Shown one piece after another: positions 1-5,300 of a stretch of 6,941 bases of DNA. The position numbers and the translations under genes were made by a program. The DNA comes from Saprospiraceae bacterium (GTDB taxonomy: Bacteria; Bacteroidota; Bacteroidia; Chitinophagales; Saprospiraceae): contig JADZFP010000539.1 of assembly GCA_020849825.1 (NCBI GenBank), positions 1-6,941 on the forward strand, given 5' to 3'. Within the stretch, counting starts at the first letter, position 1. Each line of letters opens with the position of its first letter. The notes below the pieces were generated by a model. The model did no database searches. It was not told the DNA's origin and worked only from the letters and a program-made list of their open reading frames with translations.

Positions 1-236
1 AGGCCCAGATCGAGCGGCTCCATGTTGAACATCAGCCAGGCGGAGGATGAAAGCCAGATCAGGGCCGGAATCAGGCTCATCACCAAGCCTACCCGCCTGC
101 GGCCCAGTTCCGTTTTTTGCCGGGCGCCGTAGCCAATCCAGACTGCCATGCTGGCGACACCGGCCAGCAGCCAGATAAGATGTTCCGTACCATAACTGAC
201 AAAAACGGGATCGGAAAACAACAACAGGGTCGCCAT
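1..236 (-). CDS. Multi-pass membrane protein, 5' part only (possible YwaF/TMEM164-like family)
   Basis: This reading frame starts at an ATG at 236 and runs off the window edge, so only the first 78 residues are visible. It begins with a short hydrophobic stretch and the segment FVSYGTEHLIWLL. A membrane segment follows at about residues 19-36, then a positively charged loop (RQKTELGRRR, residues 39-48), then a second membrane segment at about 50-70. A start of the form 'F...HL..LL', followed by alternating helices and short basic loops, recalls the YwaF/TIGR02206 (TMEM164-like) integral membrane proteins, whose function is not established. That assignment is tentative because most of the protein is missing. 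The gene lies 47 bp downstream of the DNA glycosylase gene on the same strand, so it may be read from the same transcript. I see no Shine-Dalgarno before the start. The membrane location is well supported; the family is not. Confidence 0.6.
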   Translation of the reverse strand, partial: MATLLLFSDPVFVSYGTEHLIWLLAGVASMAVWIGYGARQKTELGRRRVGLVMSLIPALIWLSSSAWLMFNMEPLDLG

Positions 237-283
237 TTGAACTATAAAGTTGGGTTTTAACGGCTGAAAAATACAACAACCCT

Positions 284-907
284 CTACTTTTTGCGATAAA
301 ACTGCGACCCTTCCACCCAAAATCTCCAGGGCCAGGCGGCACATTCGCCGGCATAGTCCACCCCGATACGCGGTCCGGCGCCAATAGACGCCGGCGCATT
401 TCCGCGCTCGATCCAAACCGGCGAATCCGGGTCGAGCAGACTTTGCCCGCTCATCCGGGTATGCAAACCCAGGGCCTGCGCCAGGGCGCCGGGGCCGGTC
501 GTCAGCGAGGGCTCAAACCGCCGGGCCTTGCGCCGCTGCAGCATGAGATCGATACCTTCCAGCGGTTCTATCCCCCGGATCAATACAGCATGCGCCGCGC
601 CTTCGGGGCCGGTGACAACGTTGAACAGGTGATGAATTCCGTAACACAGGTAAATGTAGGCGCTGCCGCCGGGTCGGAACATCACCTCGGTGCGCGGCGT
701 TCGGCGATTGTTCCAGGCATGACAAGCCCGGTCGTCGGGCGCGCGGTAGGCCTCCACTTCGGTAATAAGTCCGGCCGTACGAACGCCCTCGAATTGTGTC
801 ACCAGCACCTGTCCGAGCAACTCCCGGGCAATGCCGACCACATCGTCGCGCTGGTAAAACGCGGCGTCGAGGCATACATTTGAGGGAGAAAACACGTCTG
901 AATCCAT
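284..907 (-). CDS. mpg: DNA-3-methyladenine (alkyladenine) glycosylase, AAG/MPG family
   Basis: This 207-aa protein is a monofunctional base-excision repair glycosylase. It flips damaged purines (3-methyladenine, 7-methylguanine, hypoxanthine, ethenoadenine) out of DNA and cleaves the N-glycosidic bond, leaving an abasic site. The whole AAG fold is present. VEAY carries the counterparts of human AAG Glu125 (E52) and Tyr127 (Y54); H63 in ACHAW matches His136. The block AYIYLCYG supplies Y86 (stacking, Tyr159) and Y89 (intercalating, Tyr162), and N96 matches Asn169. The RGIEPLEG, TTGPG and GPRIGVDYA blocks follow in family order. Length is normal for a bacterial AAG, which lacks the disordered N-terminus of the human enzyme. 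The next in-frame Met lies well inside the fold (residue 76), so the start at 907 is the only sensible one, although no Shine-Dalgarno precedes it. The membrane protein gene follows 47 bp downstream. Family assignment is near certain; substrate preference is inferred from the family. Confidence 0.96.
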   Translation of the reverse strand: MDSDVFSPSNVCLDAAFYQRDDVVGIARELLGQVLVTQFEGVRTAGLITEVEAYRAPDDRACHAWNNRRTPRTEVMFRPGGSAYIYLCYGIHHLFNVVTGPEGAAHAVLIRGIEPLEGIDLMLQRRKARRFEPSLTTGPGALAQALGLHTRMSGQSLLDPDSPVWIERGNAPASIGAGPRIGVDYAGECAAWPWRFWVEGSQFYRKK

Positions 908-929
908 ATTGCAAGATCAACATACATTT

Positions 930-1013
930 TGCAGCGATGCGGCACAAAACAGGAAGGTCCTGATTTATCCCGCAACAACAAAATTGACTTGTCGCAACTG
1001 CCGCATCGCGGCA
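930..1013. repeat. Inverted repeat with 15-bp arms and a 54-nt centre
   Basis: Arms at 930-944 and 999-1013 are reverse complements with one mismatch; the inner 11 bp (GCGATGCGGCA against TGCCGCATCGC) pair perfectly. The element fills most of the 121-bp gap between the stop of the 109-aa gene and the start of the glycosylase gene, both on the minus strand. The 54-nt centre is AT-richer and contains GTTGCG twice on the minus strand, plus CAATTTTG (979-986 read on the minus strand), a 7/8 match to the Bacteroidota -7 box but without a well-placed TTG. The loop is long and no U-run follows, so this is not a standard terminator. It could be a processed or cruciform structure, a spaced operator, or the remnant of a small repeat element. 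Confidence 0.7.
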
Positions 1014-1028
1014 TAAGGTATGTAGCCC

Positions 1029-1358
1029 TCAGGCGACCATCGGCCGGTTTAACATCCCCGTCCGGTATTTGAACCAGGCCAGGCCGCGATAGGCCGAAAT
1101 TGCCGGGCCGCCGACATATTGAGCCAGAATGGAAAGGGTCATTCCCGTCGGGTTGATCTTTTCCGGGTCGTTTTCCATCACAGCGCTGACGTAATTACCC
1201 AGTGTTTTATAACTGAGCAACTCGCCGGTGGCTTCATACACCAGCCAACTAAGGCTTTGCGCTTTGCTGTGGGAGAGGCGGCTGAGGGGTTCGCCAAACG
1301 CTTTGGCGTGTACGTCGGATAGCAGGGCGCTGAAGACGTAAAAGTCTTTTTTGTCCAT
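1029..1358 (-). CDS. Small helical protein resembling the N-terminal helix-turn-helix-like domain of Bacteroidota proteins
   Basis: The likely product is 109 aa, starting at the ATG at 1358 (MDKKDFYVF). An upstream in-frame ATG at 1472 would add 38 residues, but that extension is basic, has no domain character, and crosses the best promoter candidate. The protein is soluble and mostly helical, with no signal peptide or membrane segment. The segment from about residue 33 to 62 (ending ETGELLSYKTLGNYVSAV without its first E's context) reads 'helix, T-G-x-x-(I/L)-S-x-K-T-L, helix'. KINPTGMTLSILAQYVGG follows at about 67-84. This pattern recalls a helix-turn-helix-like N-terminal region that I know from many larger Bacteroidota proteins, where it is followed by varied C-terminal domains. 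Here nothing follows except a short tail with aromatic and basic residues (AWFKYRTG). It could be a small DNA-binding or protein-binding regulator, but no function is demonstrated. It is divergent from the fibre-like gene. Confidence in the gene is good; confidence in its role is low. Confidence 0.75.
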   Translation of the reverse strand: MDKKDFYVFSALLSDVHAKAFGEPLSRLSHSKAQSLSWLVYEATGELLSYKTLGNYVSAVMENDPEKINPTGMTLSILAQYVGGPAISAYRGLAWFKYRTGMLNRPMVA

Positions 1359-1397
1359 TTGGGGTAGTTTTTTGGTAATGCAATCAATTGGTTGGGT

Positions 1398-1429
1398 CAA
1401 AATTGCAGATTTTCCTCTTCTCTTCCAAA
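1398..1429 (-). promoter_or_regulatory. Candidate Bacteroidota-type promoter for the 109-aa gene
   Basis: On the minus strand, TTTG (1429-1426) is followed after 20 nt by CAATTTTG (1405-1398). This fits the Bacteroidota sigma factor consensus, a TTTG/TTG near -33 and TAnnTTTG near -7, with one mismatch in the -7 box. Transcription would begin around 1390, giving a leader of roughly 30 nt before the ATG at 1358. The -33 element overlaps the first of three phased TTCCAA motifs. This is a pattern match only. Confidence 0.35.
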
Positions 1430-1524
1430 TCATTTCCAAGTGATTTCCAACAGGTAGCGCCCGCATGCCCAACTTTTGCCCCTGGTATTAAAACAACCCA
1501 TTATTCCACTTCCAAAATTTCCAA
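1423..1524. repeat. Five TTCCAA motifs in the divergent intergenic region, three phased at 11 bp
   Basis: TTCCAA occurs at 1423-1428, 1434-1439 and 1445-1450, exactly 11 bp apart, so all three present the same helical face. Two more copies sit at 1510-1515 and 1519-1524, immediately before the start of the fibre-like gene. The whole 168-bp gap (1359-1526) separates divergently transcribed genes. The phased trio overlaps and extends upstream of the proposed -33 element of the minus-strand gene, a position typical of activator or repressor sites. The function is inferred; the motifs and spacing are read directly. Confidence 0.5.
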
Positions 1525-1526
1525 AA

Positions 1527-2942
1527 ATGATGCATTCGCGTATCCTTCCTGTCGTTTTGTTTTTCCTTCTGGGCTGCGTCTCTCTGTCGGCCCAAATCGC
1601 CGGCCAGAAGCCCGAACTGATCCTTTATTTCTCCAACGGAAGCCCTACCGGCGCGCAGCCCGCCATGCAGGGCGATACCACGGGCCGGATCAAATTCAAC
1701 GCCCTGACCGCCACGGGCAACATCAAAACCGGCGCCTCCATACTTTCCTGGGTGGAAGGCCCGGTATCGCCCGGTTTTCTGCAAAGCAACCTGGTATTCC
1801 GCACCGGCTTTTTGCAGTCTAACCGCATGATTATCACTTCCAGCGGTCTGGTGGGCATCGGCACCCTCAACCCGCAATACCATCTCGATATCGTGGGCAA
1901 TACCCACACCAGCGGCGACTATTTCGGGCGCTGGCACATCGATAACAACTCCACGACCGATGATGCGCCGAATACCTATTTAACCGAAGCGTATTTTGAA
2001 CGCAAACAACGCAGCATCCTGGGCGTACCGGCCGGCGCAGGCAACGATTTCGGCGCTACGTTGACGATTGCACCTGATCCGAACGCCACCACTTTCGATC
2101 ATCAGCTGTTCTTTGGCGACGATGGTATCTACAACCGTTTCAAAACCGGCAATGCCGCCGACTGGTCGGGAGCGGCCTGGAATAAACTGCTGAGCGGCGC
2201 CGACATCAACGGCACAACCAATTTCGTCTCCAAATTCACCGGGCCCAACAGTCTGGGCAACAGTCAGTTGTTCGACAACGGCGCCAACGTGGGGATCGGC
2301 GTGGGCAACGCGCCCGATGCTGCTTTCCGCCTCACGGTCGGCGGCGCCACGCGAGTCAACGGCGGCCTCACCGTCGGCAATGACGCCAACGTAGGCGGCA
2401 ATGCCGTCGTCGCAGGCAATGCCAATATTTCGGGCAACAGCAATGTCACGGGCGATAACAACGTGGGCGGAAACGAGAACGTCAGCGGCGATGCCAATAT
2501 CGATGGCGACATCGACGTCGACGGCGGCGGCCGTATCGACGGCACCCTGGTGCTCGGTGCTTCCGTGCCCAATCCGCCCCATGCCGGTGCGCTGGTGCAC
2601 CAACTGTATATCGGCGGCAGCATGATTTGCACCGAAGCCAAAGTGGCGCTGATCCCGGCATGGCCCGATTATGTTTTTGAAGAAGACTACCAACTGATGC
2701 CGCTGGCTGAAAAAGAGCAGTTTGTAAAAGAAAACCGCCACCTGCCGGGCGTACCCACAGCACAGGAAGTGGCCGAAACGGGCCTCCCGCTTGGCCAGAC
2801 CCAACTGGCCGTCACCCAAAACCTCGAAGAGGTGTACCTCCACCTTTTTGAAATGGAAAAGCGCCTCAACGCCCTCGAAGCCGCCAACAAACGCCTCGAA
2901 GCGGAAAATACCGTATTGAAAGCCCAAATTGAAAAACACTAA
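1527..2942 (+). CDS. Exported tail-fibre-like protein with hexapeptide-repeat tract and C-terminal coiled coil
   Basis: The product is 471 aa from the ATG at 1527 (a second ATG follows at 1530). An upstream in-frame ATG at 1476 would put 17 residues before the signal peptide and is less likely. Residues 1-23 form a signal peptide ending SLSAQ; FLLGC within it weakly resembles a lipobox. After it come 'GLVGIGT.NP...LDI.G' (residues about 107-124) and a second copy (NVGIGVGNAP, 254-263), the motif of Bacteroidota fibre-like proteins. Then comes an exact hexapeptide tract (277-342), probably a beta-helix. The C-terminal block has WPDYVFEEDYQL, KENRHLPGVPTA and a T-G-L-P-L-G segment, followed by a heptad-patterned coiled coil (about 430-470). 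This tail is common in the phylum and resembles the ends of trimeric fibres. No T9SS sorting domain is present, nor any catalytic motif that I recognise. The M43 protease gene starts 25 bp downstream and is probably co-transcribed. A surface or extracellular fibrous role is inferred; ligand and function are unknown. Confidence 0.88.
   Translation: MMHSRILPVVLFFLLGCVSLSAQIAGQKPELILYFSNGSPTGAQPAMQGDTTGRIKFNALTATGNIKTGASILSWVEGPVSPGFLQSNLVFRTGFLQSNRMIITSSGLVGIGTLNPQYHLDIVGNTHTSGDYFGRWHIDNNSTTDDAPNTYLTEAYFERKQRSILGVPAGAGNDFGATLTIAPDPNATTFDHQLFFGDDGIYNRFKTGNAADWSGAAWNKLLSGADINGTTNFVSKFTGPNSLGNSQLFDNGANVGIGVGNAPDAAFRLTVGGATRVNGGLTVGNDANVGGNAVVAGNANISGNSNVTGDNNVGGNENVSGDANIDGDIDVDGGGRIDGTLVLGASVPNPPHAGALVHQLYIGGSMICTEAKVALIPAWPDYVFEEDYQLMPLAEKEQFVKENRHLPGVPTAQEVAETGLPLGQTQLAVTQNLEEVYLHLFEMEKRLNALEAANKRLEAENTVLKAQIEKH
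2355..2552 (+). repeat. Eleven in-frame hexapeptide repeats (18-bp units) in the fibre-like gene
   Basis: Val or Ile recurs at every sixth residue without interruption for eleven units, in the pattern (V/I)-x-G-(N/D)-x-N. Examples are VAGNAN, ISGNSN, VTGDNN, VGGNEN and VSGDAN. The last units turn Asp-rich (IDGDID, VDGGGR, IDGTLV). The 18-bp DNA units have diverged at synonymous and many other positions while the protein pattern holds. Such hexads typically build a beta-helix, with the aliphatic residue facing inward and Asn/Asp at the turns. The Asp-rich end might bind calcium, but that is speculation. Confidence 0.85.
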
Positions 2943-2967
2943 CGGTTCACCCTTCAATTTTCAGCAC

Positions 2968-4479
2968 ATGAAAAAATCAATCCTGCTTCTGCTCATCGGG
3001 ATAGCGGCAGTTCTGGGTGCGCCATTTACCGGCCTGTCCCAACGCGTATGCGGCACAGCCGAATACGTCAAAATGCTGGCCGCTCAAAACCCCGAAGGCG
3101 CTAAAAAACACGCCCTGCTCGAAGCGCGAATTGCCTCCGGAGACGCCTCCAAATCACTGCTGCCCAACAGCGTCGTGACGATCCCCGTGGTAGTGCACAT
3201 CGTGTTCAACAACGCGGCCGAAAACATTTCCGACGAACAGGTGTACTCACAAATCGAGGTATTGAACGAAGACTTTCGTTTGCTCAACACCGATTTTGCA
3301 CTTGGCGTACCGACCGAATTCGTGCCCTTTCAGCCGCTGGCCTCCGATATTCAAGTCCAATTCTGCCTCGCATCCGTCGACCCCAACGGCAACCCGACCA
3401 CGGGTATCACCCGCACCGCAACCATGCACGGGCCCTTCACTTACCCGACCAACGACATGATGTTTGCGGCAACAGGCGGTATCGACGCCTGGAATACGCA
3501 ACAATACCTCAACCTGTACGTGTGCAACATCAGCGGCGGCACGCTGGGCTACGCCCCCTACCCCCTGACCGCTTCGGCCGCTACCGATGCCGTTGTGATC
3601 GACGTATTTACCTTCGGCAAATTCGGTTCCGCCATCTCGCCTTACAACCTGGGCCGCACCACCACCCACGAGGTGGGTCACTGGCTTAATCTCATCCACA
3701 TCTTCGCCGACGACAACCCGCCCACCTGCACCGACTCCGACAACGTGGCCGATACGCCCAACCAGCTCGATGCCAATGGCGGCTGCCCTGGCGTCACGGT
3801 CAGTTGCAGCAACGGCCCCAATGGCGACATGTCGATGAATTATATGGACTACACCGACGACCGCTGCATGTACATGTTCTCCGCCGGCCAGAAATCCCGC
3901 ATGCTCGCCTCCTTTTCTCCCGGCGGCGGCCGCGACGGACTGGCGGGCTCCGGCGGCTGCGGCGGCGCCTGCCCGCGAGCCTTGTTCTTTACCGATGAAT
4001 TTTCGGGCCTCAACGCCGATTTTCAATCGCAGGACATCGCCATCGGCTGGAACCATATCACCAATGCTTCAGCCGTCACTTATCAAACCGGCGACAGTAT
4101 TCGTCTGAAACCGGGTTTCCATGCCCACAACGGCGTCAGCTTCCGGGCCTTTATCAATCCCTGCTCCGGGCCGGGTGTCGTCGAACCCGATGCCGAAGAA
4201 CGCAGCGATGTCGCCGATGCTTTGCCTACGCCGCAATGCATTCCCAACCCGTTCAGCAATGTATTGCAGGTGTCCTTTTCACTCCCGGAAAAAGCCAGCG
4301 CCGACATCGTCCTGTACGACGCGCTCGGCCGCGCCGTCGTGACACAATACCAAAACACAACGCTACCGGCAGGCGAGCACACCATTACCCTTTCAACTGC
4401 TCAACTGCCTCCGGGACTGTACTACCTCGACCTGCGTACACCATGGCAGCATTTCAGCCGCCAACTGGTGCGGAACTGA
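2968..4479 (+). CDS. Secreted pappalysin-like zinc metalloprotease (MEROPS M43) with T9SS sorting domain
   Basis: The product is 503 aa from the ATG at 2968. An in-frame ATG at 2929 overlaps the preceding gene and would only push the signal peptide inward. Residues 1-25 are a signal peptide (MKKSILLLLIG to GLSQ). RVCGT at 26-30 starts a short pro-segment; a cysteine in this position has been reported to hold related M43 zymogens latent. The catalytic domain runs from TIPVVVHIVF (71-80) to about 325. Its zinc motif HEVGHWLNLIH has ligands H234, H238 and H244 and the general base E235, and its Met-turn is NYMDY (M293). C255, C273, C280 and C300 lie in the usual disulphide region. After it, about 340-400 resembles a '3-coathanger stack' domain (SIRLKPGFHAHNG). 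Residues about 424-503 (PNPFSN, LYDALGRAV, PPGLYYLDL) form a type A T9SS C-terminal domain. The enzyme should therefore be exported, cross the outer membrane through T9SS and be released or surface-attached. Its substrate is unknown; the adjacent fibre-like protein is one possible partner. Confidence 0.94.
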   Translation: MKKSILLLLIGIAAVLGAPFTGLSQRVCGTAEYVKMLAAQNPEGAKKHALLEARIASGDASKSLLPNSVVTIPVVVHIVFNNAAENISDEQVYSQIEVLNEDFRLLNTDFALGVPTEFVPFQPLASDIQVQFCLASVDPNGNPTTGITRTATMHGPFTYPTNDMMFAATGGIDAWNTQQYLNLYVCNISGGTLGYAPYPLTASAATDAVVIDVFTFGKFGSAISPYNLGRTTTHEVGHWLNLIHIFADDNPPTCTDSDNVADTPNQLDANGGCPGVTVSCSNGPNGDMSMNYMDYTDDRCMYMFSAGQKSRMLASFSPGGGRDGLAGSGGCGGACPRALFFTDEFSGLNADFQSQDIAIGWNHITNASAVTYQTGDSIRLKPGFHAHNGVSFRAFINPCSGPGVVEPDAEERSDVADALPTPQCIPNPFSNVLQVSFSLPEKASADIVLYDALGRAVVTQYQNTTLPAGEHTITLSTAQLPPGLYYLDLRTPWQHFSRQLVRN

Positions 4480-4481
4480 CC

Positions 4482-4611
4482 GGGTTGATGAGACAAGGTT
4501 AATGAGCTTGATAAAGTTTATAAGGTTGACAGGGTTGATAAGGTCGATCGGGGTGATAATTTTGCCACCAATCCTTATCAACCTTATAACCTTTATCAAC
4601 CTCATCAACCC
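4482..4611. repeat. Imperfect long inverted repeat made of degenerate GGTTGATAA-type units
   Basis: The left arm (4482-4543) holds about six degenerate copies of a roughly 10-bp unit resembling RGGTTGATAA. The right arm (4573-4611) is its complement in about four units. The strongest stem pairs 4508-4529 with 4578-4599, 21 of 22 positions. The outer ends (GGGTTGATGAG and CTCATCAACCC) also match, the left arm carrying extra units in between. It fills the 143-bp gap between the protease stop and the phosphopantetheinyl transferase start. It may terminate the upstream transcript, and the right arm would form the leader of the downstream one. An expanded simple repeat or small repetitive element is another reading. 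Confidence 0.8.
4535..4564 (+). promoter_or_regulatory. Candidate Bacteroidota promoter for the phosphopantetheinyl transferase/methyltransferase operon
   Basis: TTG (4535-4537) is followed after 19 nt by TAATTTTG (4557-4564), a full match to the Bacteroidota -7 consensus TAnnTTTG at an accepted spacing. Transcription would start near 4570, giving a leader of about 50 nt made mostly of the right arm of the inverted repeat. The TTG lies in the left arm and the -7 box in the loop. No other position in this gap matches as well. Confidence 0.5.
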
Positions 4612-4622
4612 TTCAAACAAAA

Positions 4623-5297
4623 ATGCCTCTTCTCTTCCTGATTCACCCTGCCCCGGCTGCCACCTTTGCGGCCTGGCATATCACGGAAGAAGAGGCATTT
4701 TTTTATACCCATACTGAACTTTCGACGGAAGAGCAGTCCGAATTTGATACTTTGAAAGGGCCGCGCCGCCTGGAATGGCTCGCAGCGCGCTGGCTGCTGC
4801 ACCATATCTCGGGCCGCGAGGTGCGGCTTCCTCTGGCCAAAGACGCATTTTCCAAACCTTTTTTCCCCGATGCAGGCCATCTGGCCTGTTCGCTCAGCCA
4901 TTCGCACGGTATTGTCGGCGCCTTGCTGGTCGATTCCGACAGAAGCGATTGTGGTTGCGATATTCAGGTTTTAGTGGAAAAAATGCCCCGCCTGGCCCAC
5001 AAATTCCTCCGCCCGGAGGAAGATCATTTTATCCGTCAGCATTCCGGAGAAGAACAATTTGTGCTCCAGCATTTGTTCTGGACGGCCAAGGAGAGCCTCT
5101 ACAAGGCCTACGGTCTTAAAGCGCTTGATTTTCGCGAACATCTGCACGTGTTGTCGTTCCAATGGGATGGCCACAGGACAAGCACCCACGGCATCGTTCA
5201 TAAAGAAGGCATCCGGCAGCAATACCGGCTTTTTTCTGCGCTCGTTCGGCCCGACGAAGCGCCCGCATTCACCTGGACCGTATGTTTGCCCGACTGA
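4623..5297 (+). CDS. 4'-phosphopantetheinyl transferase (Sfp-type)
   Basis: This 224-aa enzyme should transfer the 4'-phosphopantetheine arm of coenzyme A to a conserved serine of acyl or peptidyl carrier proteins, in the cytoplasm. Length and motifs fit the Sfp/EntD-type monomeric transferases and not the short AcpS type. The family blocks appear in order: RRLEWLAARWLL (48-59), KPFFP (78-82), CSLSHSHG (89-96, with the CoA-contacting His), CGCDIQ (110-115), FLRPEE (128-133) and FWTAKESLYKAYG (152-164) with the W-x-x-K-E-x-x-x-K signature. D113 and E157 match the Mg-binding Asp107 and Glu151 of Sfp, but the position of Sfp Glu109 is Gln115. The methyltransferase gene begins 3 bp after the stop, so the two are co-transcribed. 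No carrier protein, NRPS, PKS or fatty acid synthase gene is in view, so the target cannot be told; the primary acyl carrier protein is plausible. The start is preceded by A-rich sequence and no Shine-Dalgarno. Confidence 0.93.
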   Translation: MPLLFLIHPAPAATFAAWHITEEEAFFYTHTELSTEEQSEFDTLKGPRRLEWLAARWLLHHISGREVRLPLAKDAFSKPFFPDAGHLACSLSHSHGIVGALLVDSDRSDCGCDIQVLVEKMPRLAHKFLRPEEDHFIRQHSGEEQFVLQHLFWTAKESLYKAYGLKALDFREHLHVLSFQWDGHRTSTHGIVHKEGIRQQYRLFSALVRPDEAPAFTWTVCLPD

Positions 5298-5300
5298 ATC

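Noticed and set aside
443..883. 146-codon plus-strand frame opposite the DNA glycosylase
   Set aside because: The minus strand encodes a complete AAG with all active-site residues, and the plus-strand frame has no recognisable domain.
1359..1472. 38-residue N-terminal extension of the 109-aa protein
   Set aside because: It would run through the predicted promoter and part of the TTCCAA array. The extension has basic, non-domain character, and the downstream ATG gives a cleaner start.
1587..1601. Possible lipobox (LLGC) in the fibre-like protein's signal sequence
   Set aside because: The cysteine is followed by VSLSAQ, a typical signal peptidase I site for this phylum, and there is no acidic export signal after the cysteine. 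A lipoprotein is not excluded but is less likely.
1980..2957. Long open frame on the minus strand (325 codons) across the fibre-like gene
   Set aside because: It is fully antisense to a gene with a signal peptide and recognisable motifs. Its sequence is the low-complexity A/V/I/D product expected from the complement of the hexapeptide tract.
3247..4056. Open frame on the minus strand (269 codons) across the protease gene
   Set aside because: It is antisense to the M43 catalytic domain and its composition is dominated by G, V and A, as expected for a shadow frame in GC-rich coding DNA.
4393..4717. Small frames on both strands with repeated Leu-Ile-Asn residues
   Set aside because: They translate the GGTTGATAA-type repeat in the intergenic gap and overlap real genes at both ends.
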